Of a stretch of 64,000 nt of DNA, positions 35,501 to 47,745 are shown piece by piece. The DNA is from Omphiscola glabra (Eukaryota; Mollusca; Gastropoda; Lymnaeidae). The DNA lies in contig OZ024807.1 of NCBI GenBank assembly GCA_964017045.1, forward strand, positions 19,079,813-19,143,812, written 5' to 3'. The notes under the pieces were generated by a model. The model was not told the origin of the DNA. It was given only the letters and a program-made list of their open reading frames with translations, and did no database searches. The number at the start of each line of letters is the position of its first letter. The stretch's first letter is position 1. The translations under genes were made by a program, and so were the position numbers.

Positions 35501-38500
35501 CTGTTGTAAAGAAAAAATAATAACTTTAAATAAAAAATATTTGCATAATTAGTTTTAAAAGTTTCAATTATATATTTCTAAATTTAATGTCTGAACATAA
35601 TTATTTTATTTAAATATAATAATAACTCAAATTGTGAATGAAAGCAAAGCCTATGAAGTAAAATCAGGAGCATCTAGGGCTACATCAATAAAGAGTGGAA
35701 CAATCCAAAACTTACTGAAAGTAGAAACAAAGAATTCCATCTGGAATATGTGCTCACTACATTTCTGTTTCTACATGGCAGTGACGTGGGGACCAGGTAT
35801 GATATTTATGAGTAGAAAATCAGCAACTCGACAAAAATAGTCTGCGTCCCATTTAGAAAAAGTGTCACAATATGCAGCATGTTATCAGCTCTTAGTAAAA
35901 GACGCTTTCGCTATCAAGTCATAGAAGTAGATTGAAGGAAGGATATATTCTAAAGTTGTTAGATTGGGTAACCCTTATTGGGCTGTCACGCATGCGCTTT
36001 AGAAACGTCTGCAAACTTAAAAGAAGTGAAGACTGTTTTGAAATCAACGAATTATGAACAGCAGTGAATTAGGGAAGCAAACAGACGCAGAAGATGCGAG
36101 AAACAAAGCAATGAAAAGAACATTAAGGAAGGAGAAATTTAACCAGTAGTCAAAATTGTATTGCACATAAAAATGAATGTTGTCAAGTTGTCAATTTAAC
36201 AAAAAAAATCGTGTTTTAAATTAATAATTAGTATCAGGATTTATATTATTTCTCTGTTTATAATTTGTTTATTATAAGAATGATACAACACGCTTAAAAA
36301 TTGTCGATACATATAACAAACTCATAGTTACTTTTGTAGAAGTGGACAACGACAGCAAGACTCATTGTTAAACCAAGCAGAAACACACAAAGCAAAACCA
36401 AATTTGGGATCCATGTAACAGCCTTGTTATCCATCATTTCAGTTTCTACTGTGAAGAATTTTAATGAGTCTAAAAATGTTAACAGATACCAGTATTTGAA
36501 AAGCAATTTAATATTATGTGACAAGTCTTTTTAAAATTGATTTATATCTTTTTTTGTGGTAAATGTTTGTATACATTTAGTTGGGAAATAGAAAGCACAT
36601 GTGTTAGGAAAAATATAAGAAAACTTGATGAAACTTTTTTTAAATGTATTTCGATCTGATTTAATTTCAAAAAGAAATCCGTCCGTAAAAACAGGATTTT
36701 ACGAGTATATTCGTAAAAGTATGCAAACAAATTATTTTCTAACATGTATTTTTAGCTTAAACAAATATATTTAAATAATACTTTAGTTTACAACAATGGG
36801 GATTTAGGATGTTAAAGTTGATTTTTAGTAGAGTAACAAAGTGGACAAGCGGGCATCTTTCTGGCTACCTTTACCAAAGTAACTGTCGGTTTTGTAAATA
36901 TGGAACAGTTTGTAATGATTTGGTAGTTATGGAAATGGGTTGCTTTGAAAGCAAAGAGAACCCTGAGGTAATGTCCGAGGATATGATTTTTGTTGTATAT
37001 CATGTTAAGCCATCAGATAAAGTAAGTCCTGGAGTTGAATTGTCTGATTTTTTGTGTGAAATTGAAGAGGTGATTGGAAACCCTATGGTGGGGGAGGGAG
37101 AGAAAATTGTTGTTGATAAGCATTGTTACGTAAATGAGTCACTGGATATTGTGAGCAAGAGCTGCTCAAAATTTCATTCAGTAAAAGAGAGCGCTGCCAG
37201 CTCTAAATGGTCACTGGTTTATGAGTTTGTAGATGGGGTGAGATTTCAAGCCCATGAGTTGGGAGGAGAATTTTTTATTTTATTGTAAAAATTAATCTGT
37301 TAAAATGAGTTATGACCATGATTGATCTGAAGTTTTTCATTTGTAACATCTTTTTGATGAAACTTTTTTTCATTGTGTACAAATTTTAACGTATGCATTT
37401 TAAAACTGAAATTCCATATGAATTGTGACCACGTGTCAAAAGACCAGCGAAACAGCTGTTAAATTATAATTAACAGGGTGAATCATAGAGTTATTAAATC
37501 AACGGACAAAAGAATAGTCCCGTCATCTGTTCATATGTCATATACGAGCAAATAAAGTCTGCTAATATTGTGGTGAGGCATCTTTCACCTGTAATAATGT
37601 AAGGTACTTATGTGTCAATGATTTTTTTAATACACATTAATGAATTTCATAATCTTAGTTATTGTTACAAATTCATAATTGATGTTATTGCCCTGATATG
37701 TAAGATATAAAGCGAATTATTTCACTGTAGAATTTCATCAAGGATATTTTAATTGTTGAAATTTATAAATGAAATTCATTGCTCTGATTTCTTTTAAATA
37801 TTTTATTAAATGAATTTTCAACTCTTGAATTGTGATTAAATTATGTAGGAATGATTAGATTTTCTTTATTTTCAGAGACACTAAATAATTGTATTTGGTA
37901 TAGATCATTTAGTTTATCTGAAGGTTTCTAATTGATGATGATTATGTGAAATGTTTTGTGTTGGTATCGATTTAACTCGGTAAGTTAAATCTGAAATGAA
38001 AGAGTGGGGATATGTCGAATATGGGAGTTTCTTAATATTTGAGGCGACTGAATGTTATGTTATTACGCGCGGTGTGAATTAGAGAGTTTTAATTAGTTAA
38101 TGAACACTCTTCCCGCGGTTGACTGATTGACGCATTTTTATGTTAATTGGGACGTATTGTCTAGTCTGTATTGTGACGTATGTTTTAGTCATGCGGCAGT
38201 ATTGAGTGGAACGTTGTGGAAGTACGATGTGTTTCTTGTAGGTCTGAGAGCGAGCTGCACTACAGCATACTATGTTCATGTGTCTATTAAATTTGCAGCC
38301 TGTATTCATAATTAGTTATTAAAGTTATGATTATTATGAAAAGGACTTGAGTTCTTTCAGAGAAATTAAGAATCATACCACGTATTAAAAAGTGTTTCAT
38401 AACTTAACGAATTACACAATCCAGCAGAACAGAGAGGAGTTGACAGTAACCGACGTTGTAGATGTATACACTAAACGAATCTCGGTATGTAAATATGTTC

Positions 38501-38745
38501 AAACTTTATTTGAAACAAGAATTTACATTTTTATAGCCATACACTGTACATACCATGAATTTTGGAAGCAGTATATGCCTGAAGATGAGTTGATGTCATC
38601 TCAAAAGATGGCGTAACCTCACTTGATGTTGTTGTAGACATACTGCCTTTAAATACAGTTTATTTATTTTTTTTAAAAACTACAATACAGATTGGCCTAT
38701 GAGTAAGTTCAAGAAAAATTAACTTTGATAGGAATCATAGAAATG

Positions 38746-38814
<69 letters not shown>

Positions 38815-41800
38815 CTTATATAACGTAAAATATACTTTACAAACATGACGTTTAAACGATCATCTACTTAAAAATTACTTTTGATACTTTAACACTTCAT
38901 TTACAATAAAATATTGTTCTCTAAATTATGCACTATAAAAATGGGAAATTTGAAATCACAAATCTTTAATTCAATAAACATTAATTAAAAATTATTTTTT
39001 GCTTTACCGTTTAAAGAAATTGTCAGATCCTTACTTACTAGTTTTATTGAAAGGTATTGTGTAGTAGATGTAGTTATTTCCATAGTTGTATCCTGATCCA
39101 ATTTTCATGATTATATCATCAACAAGTGTTGTGTCTATGTTTATTAGTGTTATATTCAAATAGTGTTGAAAGCTGGACCCATTCTGTATCTTAGTTTCAA
39201 TGCATGATTTCTTGTCACACCTTCCATTAGTTACCCAGGATCCATGATAAAACACTCCAAAAATCCTTGTACCTATAGAAACTTTTACGCATACAGTGAG
39301 AGAGATGTTCGTTTGGAATTCCAATGTGTGACTAACATTTCCAAAATCTTTATCACACATCTGTGGTGGACCTGTATGCGGTTATTTATACATTTATCAA
39401 TCAATCTTTAAACACCACTATTTTCGAGTAATAATTAAGATGGTAATAGCAAAAAGGAAATTAAAGGTGATACTATTTTAACAGTTTTCAGAAAAGAAGA
39501 GCTAAAAATAGTAATGTACCAAACAGAAAAAAAAAGATAAGTTTATTCTTATCGCCAAAAAATTATTGTTTCCTTTTACATAAGCACTTTAATTAAATCA
39601 TAAATCGCTGGCTTATAGTAAACGCTAATTCAACATAACGCAAGATGGCATTATTTGTATGTCTGAGGTCCAATGAATTTTAAATATTTGTATATGTCCT
39701 TTCTATAATCCATGATATTCAATTAGATAAGCTAAACATTTTTAAATGTCTGTTGAAATATGTTATAAATAAGAGTGTTAATTAGATGATACATTGATAA
39801 ATAAATTTACAGTAAAAAAAGTGTATTTTTTTATCTGAAACATGTCATTTATAGGATTACAGAAAAAGTTAATTAGCAACATCCCGACATCCCCTTCGCC
39901 CCCCTCCCCAAACACATTTGCATGGTTATTGTTGCACTTTTTCGCTCAACATAAGAACGAGCCTCATGCACTTTAATGATAAGAAATGGTGTGAACTGAT
40001 TATTGTATGCTTACAATTATTTACAGAGAAACGCATCATCCTTTCCGTAACGTTGACAGAAGCGCAATTATCGTTTGCAAAGTGATGAGAATTTGTTCTG
40101 TTTACAACACAAACGTATGTTCCCATGTCTAAACATGTTATTTTAGGAATGTAGTAGATAATCTGATTACTGTGTTCAATGTAGTTGAGTGGACGGCTTC
40201 TATTTCTTTGATTGAATATGGTTAATGAATTTGGCAGATCTCTCGCTGCACATATAATCGAAAAGTCTTCTTGATCTTTACCTATGGCAACGTAATGATT
40301 TTTCTTATTGGATACAAATTTTGCTTCAGTTACTGGACCTGAAGTGGAAAAAAAGGTATTATTATACTACCATGTTGCAAACTCTTACAATCACAATTAT
40401 TTTCTTTATGAATGAATTAGCAACAAAAAAAGCATTAAAAATGATTTTATATGAAAAATATATTCTATTTTTTATTAACTTTTTATCTCTGTTCTTTCCT
40501 TTAGTTTATATGGGCATTTTACTTAATTTTTTAGAAATGTATTCACTGTTTAAGTCAAAAATTAAAAAAAAGAGACAACATTTAGTAACACAAGAATATA
40601 ATGTATAAAAATGTATACTATGTTTAATTAATCAAGGTATAGTTTGTTACACGTACATTTGACGACAATATTAGTGGTCTTGCTTTGAACAACTTGATTA
40701 TTCCCTGTTCGACATGTATATGGTCCTGAATGGTGGCAATTAACTGTTTCAATTCTGTACTCTACTGACATTGCATCCGTTTCATTATTATGTTGATCCG
40801 TCCGATTAAATGTATTTTTGTAGGTAATAACAACGTAGTGTGGTGGTAGTCCGCGAACTGTACATTTAAAATTAAATTTTGTTGTAGGCTGTAAAGTAAG
40901 TGCATCCACTTTAGTCAGGTCATAGGTCTCAACTGGAGTGTTTTCTTTGTTTACAACTTGCAGCTCAAAACTGTCAATCTTGAAATCTTTTGAAATAAAT
41001 TTGAGTACACAAAGTTTTCATTTAATTTAAAAATTAATCTTTAATGTCAACTTACAATTCACAAATATAATAGAAATAATAAATATGTTTGAATTGATTA
41101 TTATTATTTAATTCAAGTCAACTAATCATACTTTAAAGTTTATAGAGAATACATCGCACCCTCTTCATCTCAAGATCAGCTCGATTAGGACGAATTCATT
41201 CTCTCCAAGTTTTGATGAAATGTAAAAACTATTTAATTTTTTTATTATTTTTGCGGGTGGGTTTTTTTTTTTGGGGGGGGGGGGAGACGATGACACATAT
41301 CATAATTTACTTGCGGGCTCTCATTGTAGTTTCGAAATGTGATATTTTCAATAAGGAATGCACAGTAAATGTCTTGTTTTTAAGCATTTATTTTTATGAT
41401 GTAAATAATAATTTGTGATGCAAATTTAAAATATTTGAATCCATAAAAGAATATTTTCTTTTAATAGCATACAAAAAAATAATTAAGTATGAATTCCTTG
41501 CATTATAGGCAATTAAAACCTTGCACACAATAATATTTCATATACAGTTTGACCTTACTGGATACTGTTTATTTGGATATTTTAATATGTAAATAAATTT
41601 TCCCTGCCCGCAATTGGGATTAAATATGTTTCATATAATGAAGAGTTAATTTTATGTTAGATACATTTTCTAAAATGTGCTTGTTTTATGTCTTATATTT
41701 AATTGATTTAAGAAGTTTTTATAGAAATCAAGTCTACAATAGATATTGGTCCACTATATTATTTTGAGGAAACTTTATAAATTCGCAAATTTGAAAAAAA

Positions 41801-42380
41801 AAATAGGCCTTGTTTTAAGTTACATTTTTTTTGTGGATATAAATGTTTTTTAAAAATAATAATACTCATGAAAATAAATATTCGGAGTTTAAATTAATTT
41901 TGTTTTATTTCATTTCTAAATGTATTGATTGATAAACCTGAAAATTTCTTTTTGCAAACATCCCAAAAGTTTTCAAATTATTATTTTTTTAATTTAACAT
42001 CATAATTTTGTTATCATGAATATAAGACAGATTCATATCGTACATTTTTGTATTATGTATTACACTATTAGTATAATGTTTAAATAATATTGCTTTTTAA
42101 ATGGTATATCTTTCTTCAAATTATAATCAATATAAAATAACATTTTGGACATTTTTTTTTGAAATTATGACTTTTGTTTTGTTAATATGACTCTTGTAAT
42201 GACTCTATATAAAACACAGACCAACATATAATATGACTCTATGTAAAACACAGGCCAACATTTGAAAACCATGTGCATAAAAGTGAAATCGCATATCCCA
42301 AATTACTTACTATGTGTAGATATCCCTGTAGGAAATAGCGAAATAAATTCAATCTGTAAAATCAGCGTTATGTAAACCAT
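35313..42380 (-). CDS. Gene C: two-Ig-domain membrane receptor with ITAM-like tail, 7 exons
   Basis: Exons, in transcript order: 42311-42380, 40657-40986, 40015-40338, 39035-39371, 38554-38642, 36332-36448, 35313-35500. The sum is 1455 nt, in frame throughout, giving 484 aa. The ectodomain follows gene A domain by domain with the same splice phases, and the membrane exon has identical length. The tail is one exon: KKKIAEAK, then YHTV-x8-YESI (Tyr438 and Tyr450), then SYIQHLYVN at the end. The paired YxxV/I motifs resemble an activating ITAM, with Val for the first Leu/Ile. The protein likely sits in the plasma membrane as a receptor. The exon might not be terminal (TAC|GTAAAT is a weak donor), but no later exon was found. 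A partial LTR retrotransposon lies in the stalk-membrane intron. Confidence 0.85.
36332..36448 (-). CDS. Gene C exon 6: transmembrane segment
   Basis: A 117-nt phase 1-1 exon: VETEMMDNKAVTW, then the hydrophobic NLVLLCVFLLGLTMSLAVVV, then HFYK. The donor A|GTAACTATG is the same as in gene A. Confidence 0.85.
36887..37288 (+). pseudogene. Uncharacterised open frame inside the LTR element
   Basis: About 130 codons open to a stop at 37286-37288, without a start inside the element before Met (MEMGCFESKENPEV...). It contains IEEVIGNPMVGEGEKIVVDKH-like acidic sequence and no domain I recognise. Codons are richer in G than the intron. The upstream 25 codons of the longer frame are host intron. Probably a remnant of the element's last ORF. 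Confidence 0.4.
38013..38445 (+). repeat. 3' LTR, 433 bp
   Basis: Preceded by a purine-rich tract (GAAAGAGTGGGGATA). Starts TGTCGAATATGGGAG, ends GAGTTGACA. Closely resembles the solo copy at 51277-51700. Contains TGACGTA-type sites. Confidence 0.75.
38554..38642 (-). CDS. Gene C exon 5: Ser/Thr stalk
   Basis: An 89-nt exon with acceptor GGCAG and donor G|GTATGT. Encodes MSTTTSSEVTPSFEMTST..., three bases longer than in gene A and in frame with both neighbours. Confidence 0.75.
38749..38809. repeat. (TA)n microsatellite
   Basis: Perfect run in the stalk/third-domain intron of gene C, at the position of the (TA)n in B. Confidence 0.9.
39035..39371 (-). CDS. Gene C exon 4: cysteine-rich third ectodomain
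   Basis: 337 nt, the same length as in A. Acceptor TACAG, donor AA|GTAAGG, phase 2. Keeps CPPQ-x-C-D, LTVCVKV, GSW and KIGSGYN. The GTC-x4-C element reads GRC-x4-C here. Confidence 0.8.
40015..40338 (-). CDS. Gene C exon 3: Ig-like domain 2
   Basis: A 324-nt phase 1-1 exon, acceptor CTTCAG, donor T|GTAAGC, no internal stop. Signature IICAAR and ITCLDMGTYVC, with one further Cys (NDNCASV) not seen in gene A. Ends SVNN plus split Cys. Confidence 0.85.
40657..40986 (-). CDS. Gene C exon 2: Ig-like domain 1
   Basis: A 330-nt phase 1-1 exon, acceptor TCAAAAG, donor T|GTACGT. Signature FKCTVRGLP and VNCHHSGPYTC, ending VVKC with a split Cys codon. Same layout as gene A with scattered substitutions. 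Confidence 0.85.
42311..42380 (-). CDS. Gene C exon 1: signal peptide
   Basis: ATG at 42380-42378 begins MVYITLILQIEFISLFP..., with donor A|GTAAGTAA, phase 1. Length and donor equal gene A exon 1. Confidence 0.82.
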
Positions 42381-42439
42381 AATGAATTGTCTGAAACAAA
42401 CAAAAAAACGTTTTTCAACATTCTGTCTTAAAAACCTAG

Positions 42440-43620
42440 ATTTCCTAAAATTAATTCATGTATATGTAAGTCTGCAAATCGTTCATACGACTTTAATGGT
42501 TACAATACTTTATATATCAATGTGAGTATATGCAGTGTACCATATGTAATAGTACAGAAACTCCATCTTTTTTGCATATACGTTTGTTAAAAGTGCATTG
42601 GTTTTACAACCATATTAAAGGAAAATATGTTGGAGTTGTAATTGGAAATGGGTTTCAAGAATATATATGTTCACGTGTAATTGTTGCGCACTGAATTATG
42701 CGTTTTATTATGTGCGAAGTGACCTGTGTGTTAGTTTAGTGGGTAACATTTTCGGCACCATGAGTCACGTGACGTTTTCTTTACGTGATGTTATGTATTT
42801 GTGACGTAAAGTCTTTGACGTCTCTGGGTACGTGCTCATTTGTCTGGCAGTTGCAGTTTGAAAATTAAGTAAAAAGTTAGTTTAGTTATCAGATTACATA
42901 GTATGTTCATGTGAACAAATTTGATGTGTAAAACATAATCATTACAGAAACAACAATGGATCTCGTGACTGTGGAACATGTCTTCATAGTTGACAATTTG
43001 TTTCGCTTAAACGTAATTTTTCGTCAATCGGAAATGAGGCTTTTTTAATAATAGAAAAATTCGATCGCTATTTAATAATCACCAACATGTAGCATCGCTA
43101 TTATGTTTGCTTTTACCACATTAAACAGTTCTAGAAAGGTACTTGATCCAATGAAGGGAAATTTAGGTCGACCAGTAAGTGATCATGAGTTTCGTCAGAA
43201 AATAAACATTCTAATAATAATTAGAATTCTTAGAATACTCGTACACCATAAGCACATAGTTTCCCCAATTTTAGCTCTCATATCCGACGTCATCAAACGT
43301 GTTTAATCTTGTTTCCGATGCAAAAATCAACCTTAAATGTCATTAAATAATCTAAGTATCATTTATTTTCTGTTCCTTTTCACAACTAGGAGTACATTGA
43401 GGTGAGAGCGATGCATTTTTGACAAATGCATTGGCGCGTTCAAAATAAAGGATTTTCAGTACTGTCATATATGGCGCTAAATGTATTAATTTAATATATA
43501 CTCTACAACTCCAGAAACCTTGCCTATCACAACCATTGCCCACCTTTATATCCGTCAGTTATTTTGAAAAGATTTAAAACACACAGATGTACTTTGAATA
43601 TTAATGCAAAAATTAAACAG
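42440..43620. repeat. Segmental duplicate: upstream flank of gene C
   Basis: Third copy of the upstream flank; matches 16062-17700 to about CACACAGATGTACTTTGAAT (43580). Holds TCACGTGACGTT (about 42765), TGTGACGTAAAG and TTGACGTCTC, a cluster of CRE-like sites about 400 bp before the ATG. Promoter function is inference. Confidence 0.6.
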
Positions 43621-43659
43621 CCCCAAATAAACACAAATTTTCGTATAAATGCATTAGAT

Positions 43660-44575
43660 GCATTTTTGTGACTTAGCAATTGAAATCATGGCATCATATT
43701 TCTTTGATCTTCATCTTGAAAAAAAGGAAAAAAACGTATTCTTTGGGGTAGATGGTGAGGTAAAAATGTTGATAAATTGTGTTGTCATCGGCATGATTCT
43801 ATGTGACATGTTTCAGTGCGATATTTGACAGGAAGGGGGTCAATTAAGATTCCGAAGATTTTTTACCAAAAAAAAAATATTAATAAATAAACCCCACGAA
43901 CAAAGCAAAGTTAATATAGTTATTTGGAGTTTGTATGGGGGTAGGCTGAAAATTTGATACAAAATGCATACAAATAACCCATTTTATAAGAATCATAATT
44001 TGTTCTCCCCTAAAAGATCGAAACCGCACACGTATATCACTCCCCTTAAATTAATTGATGTTCTAATGTCTCACCCACTTTTTACACCTTAGATTTATTA
44101 CAAAAACTAATTCCAAAAAAACAATTTTAAAATAACTTAAAAACAAAAATTGTCTAATAAATCATTTAAGTGTATTTTTATTAGTTTATTTTACATAAAT
44201 ACTCTAACATCCAACCCTTAGTTACATAGCATATTTATTTTACGAACTATTTTAGAAAAACAAAAGTAAATATTACACAACAAACGCACTTGGGGTATTT
44301 TTTTGTTTTAAAGAATTTCATTTTGCGCAATTATCGGCAAATTTATTTCTTGAAATCAGTGTCATCATATTTTCGTCTCTTCCCCCATGAAAAACAGGAA
44401 AAACATATTTTTGAGGGCTCGGGGTTAGGGGGTGGTGATGAACATTTGATAGAATGTGTTTTCATCGGTAAGGAGTCTATGTGCCGATTTTCAGTTCGAT
44501 GGTTTAACGAAAGTAGCTCAATTAGCTGTCCAAAATTCCTTTACCTGAAAGAAAAAAACACAAAGAAAAGCAAAG
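43660..44575. repeat. Two diverged direct copies of an unnamed repeat
   Basis: 43680-43870 and 44345-44530 share CATCATATTT, TTGATA/TTGATAGAATTGTG, CATCGG and TCTATGTG phrases in the same order. The open frame at 44290-44793 runs through the second copy and shows no domain. Confidence 0.45.
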
Positions 44576-44899
44576 AAAATGTGCGTTTTGTGTTGGTTCT
44601 AATATACCGTACAAAATGTTCTCAAGTCACAATTGTTAAAATTACAAAACATATTGATGCGTGTACAATGTTATATTATTTAATTCTTGTAGATATGTTA
44701 GTAATTCAGAAAACAAATTCCTTTGGAATATTTTGCGATAATAAAGGCGTTAATGGGACTAGACTGAGTATCTTTTCTTTGTATCATTCATAAAAAAGAT
44801 TTTATCGCCACAAACTGCAATTGATGTTAACTGAACTATACAAGAGATTGTACATTTTTAAGGTAATAATTGGGGAGACTGCAATCAGGTTAGCACAAT

Positions 44900-45048
44900 A
44901 GGAAATTAGTAAAAAACAGTAAGGTTAAACCTGATAAAAGGAACGTTTTTTCTGTTTGTTCGCTGATGAAGGCTTCCTGCCGAACCGTTCCTTGTTTTGT
45001 TGCGTTCCTTTTATCAGGTTTAACCTTACTGTGTTTGACTAATTTCCT
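44900..45048. repeat. 46-bp inverted repeat with hammerhead-like core
   Basis: Arms 44900-44945 and 45003-45048 pair over 46 bp with few mismatches (AGGAAATTAG...GTTAAACCTGATAAAAGG). The 57-bp loop holds CTGATGA, a short GGC/GCC stem, then GAAC, resembling the hammerhead catalytic core CUGANGA...GAAA with one core base changed. Such motifs occur in Penelope-like elements. Confidence 0.55.
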
Positions 45049-45049
45049 C

Positions 45050-46450
45050 TAAATTTTTAACATTTAAGAAAATAAAAAATCAATATCTTAAATGTTACAT
45101 ATATGCAAGTTTCTTCTCATACAGCACTTGAAGTCATCTTTGACAGAGAAACACTGATACATTTTTGGGTGCATATTCATAATTTTATTTTAAAATGTGG
45201 ATAGCATGTCGAAAGCTTTTTGTCCCAACCTTTGTAAAGATGGCTTTTCAAACTTAGTTTTCCTTTAAACATATTATATAAACTTATTGGAAGTAGGAAC
45301 ATGTTAAGAAAGTAGTTATCTGTTTCTCAAAACCTAAACATTTTAGTTTAAGCAAATAATTACCCTTTTCTCTGATACAATATTGAACTGGCCTTAGTTT
45401 AATTTATCTACAAAGAGTAAAAGTATTATTTTTAAAAATTCAAATTACATTTTAGTCTGCTATAACGAAAAAAAATAATACGTTGATAGTTTTCTATTGT
45501 GGCATCATTTATTGGTTATTGAAAATGGGTGTTTAAATTTTTTATTTTCTTTGTTTGAATACATTCACATTTGTTTCTAAAAATTAAATATGGAAAACAA
45601 TATTGTCCAATACACAGTGTATTGATTAAAAATGTTATTAAAATGTTGACTCACTCCAAAATATATATTAAGGAGCTTTATAAAATAAAAATTTTACGAA
45701 AAAAAATTACGCTTTTTTAAAGGAAAAATATTTATGTACATTACTGGTTTTTGGTGAAATAACAATGATTTGAATTTTTTAAATCCTTTTTTAAAAAACA
45801 TTTTAAATTTAAATTATAAAAATTGATCACTTTTACACATTTAAATATACAACCAAAAATGTATTATAAATTACAGCTAAGTCGTCAGATATTCAGCTAA
45901 TTCATGCTCATTCCTTGATATGTGAAAATACATTTTAACAAGTGGTTTTGTTACATTGAAGTGAAATTTGTATTTTTAAAAATGCACATGAATTATAATT
46001 CATGTAACTAGAAGAGTATATGCTTAAATGCTTACTGTCCTGCCTTTCTATTTCAAGTTTCAACACGCCTTTTTCTTCTATTTCCTTCACACAACTTGAA
46101 TCGCAGGTCTTCTTTTATTAAATGAATCAACAAAATGAAAAACTTAAACAAAGATCTCGTAACAGTGAGCGTATGTTTGCAAGAGTGACATGTCGTCACG
46201 GAGTAACCTTTAGCCTTTGATTGTTTCCTGTATTTTTTACCGGATGCATTCGGATTAACGTTAACCGAAAGTGAAATGGTAAGTAATGAATGCAAAGGTC
46301 GCGTACATTGGTCAAATCGTTACTGAAATGAGTGAGGTTGATTATTCGCCAAATTTCAGTTGATCCCGTAGGCAATTGTGTAATAGGCAATTCAGCAATG
46401 ACTTGATATTTATGTAAGGCATAATTTTAATTTAGATATTTTTAGCAAAA
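45050..46450. other. AT-rich stretch without recognisable gene
   Basis: No splice-bounded open exon, no transposon end seen on either strand. Confidence 0.45.
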
Positions 46451-46622
46451 CACTGTGAGTTTAAAAAAGTTAATATTACGTGAGTGTGTGTGCGTGTGTG
46501 TATGTGTGTGTGTATATATATATATGAATTTCTGTATTTCTGTAATCAGTGATTCTTTTTTACATTTTTCAGATTTTCGGGGGGGGGGGGTGTGGGAGGG
46601 TCAGTTATCAGTGAGCAGTGGC

Positions 46623-46792
46623 CAGAGGTGTAGCTATAGGCTGGCAGATTGGATATACGTCCCGAAGGACCAGACTAGTGGGGGCAACAAAATTGTTTTG
46701 ATAGTTATAAATAATTAGTTTCAGAGTTAAGGGGGCAGGGGATGGCGTAAAATGAATTATATCCCTTGAGGCCACTCTAGCTACGCCCCTTC
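46623..46792. mobile_element. 170-bp MITE, hAT-like
   Basis: Ends CAGAGGTGTAGCTATAG and, inverted, GAAGGGGCGTAGCTAGAG. CAGTGGC is duplicated exactly at 46616-46622 and 46793-46799. No coding content. Confidence 0.7.
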
Positions 46793-47084
46793 CAGTGGCG
46801 TAAAAAAAGTAGGATGATGTTGTTCACCCAGGTGTCGCTTTTTCTTTACTTGGCGGTTCTGCATTTTCGAATAACTGTACCGTTTGTATCGTGAAAGGGA
46901 TAGCTGCAAAAATAGTTGACCCCCATCCTGGAACTAACAGAAGCTACGCCTCTAGGCAGTACACCTATCGTCACCAAAATTATCGATCATTTTCAACGGG
47001 GAATAAGGTACAAATCCAGGTCGCCGATGAATCTTGCTTTTATTTATATAAAATAAAGCAAGAAAAAAGATCATAAAGTTAAAC

Positions 47085-47745
47085 TAAGCCAACGAAGACC
47101 ATATACCGCTGGTACGAAATGCACTGGAAAAAAGTGGTGGCCTTTACATACTTAGGCATCATCATTGACTTAAATGATGGACCGAAGCGGATGAAATGCT
47201 AAAATTGGAAAGGCTGAGTCAGCATTTGTGCGTTTAAAGGAAATGTCGGAGTAAAAGTAGCTGCCTCTTCAAAACAAAGTCAGAATTTTTAAAACAAATG
47301 TCAAAACAGTCTTACTATAATACTATATAGAGCCAAAACTTGAAGAACAACAGCGAGCATTACGCAGAAAGTACATACCTTTATAAACACCTGCCTTAGA
47401 AAGATCCTGAACATAAAATGTCCAAATGTAATCACCCACAAAGACCTACTGGATAGTAAATTTGATGAAGACATTATAATAAAAAGATGAAGGTGGACAG
47501 GCCACACTCTCCTCAAACTCCCAGATAACATCACCAGACAATCCCTAACATGAAATCCACAGGGAAAAAAAGAAAGAGAGGAAGCCTTAAAACTACATGG
47601 AGAAACGAGCTAGAGGCAGACACAAATTATGGGATACACATGGAAGCGATTGGAAAGGAACGCACGGACTGAGATGAATTCAAATTTTTTCTAGACGCCC
47701 TATGCCCAAGACGGGATAAAAGTCATAAGTAAGTAAGTAAAATGA
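47085..47745 (+). pseudogene. Degenerate RTE-like LINE 3' end
   Basis: Across several frames one reads AFTYLGIIIDLNDGP-type sequence, INTCLRKILNIKCPNV, RRWTGHTLLKLPDNI, ESTGKKRKRGSLKTTWR-type sequence, then ALCPRRDKSHK and a TAAG tail. This is the C-terminal part of an RTE-type LINE, with stops and frameshifts. Confidence 0.7.

Larger units (their letters stand above)
36884..38445 (+). mobile_element. Partial LTR retrotransposon in a gene C intron
   Basis: The insertion is flanked by GTAAC on both sides (36879-36883 and 38446-38450). It starts TGTCG and ends TTGACA, as LTR elements do. Homologous introns of A and B lack it. A full 3' LTR is present, but only the first few bases of a 5' LTR remain, suggesting an internal deletion. 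It stands antisense to the host gene. Confidence 0.65.

Noticed and set aside
36809..37288. A single 159-codon plus-strand gene
   Set aside because: Its first 25 codons are host intron shared with genes A and B; the rest lies in an LTR insertion.
44290..44793. 167-codon plus-strand gene
   Set aside because: Passes through a diverged repeat, lacks domains and splice context, and has AT-rich random composition.
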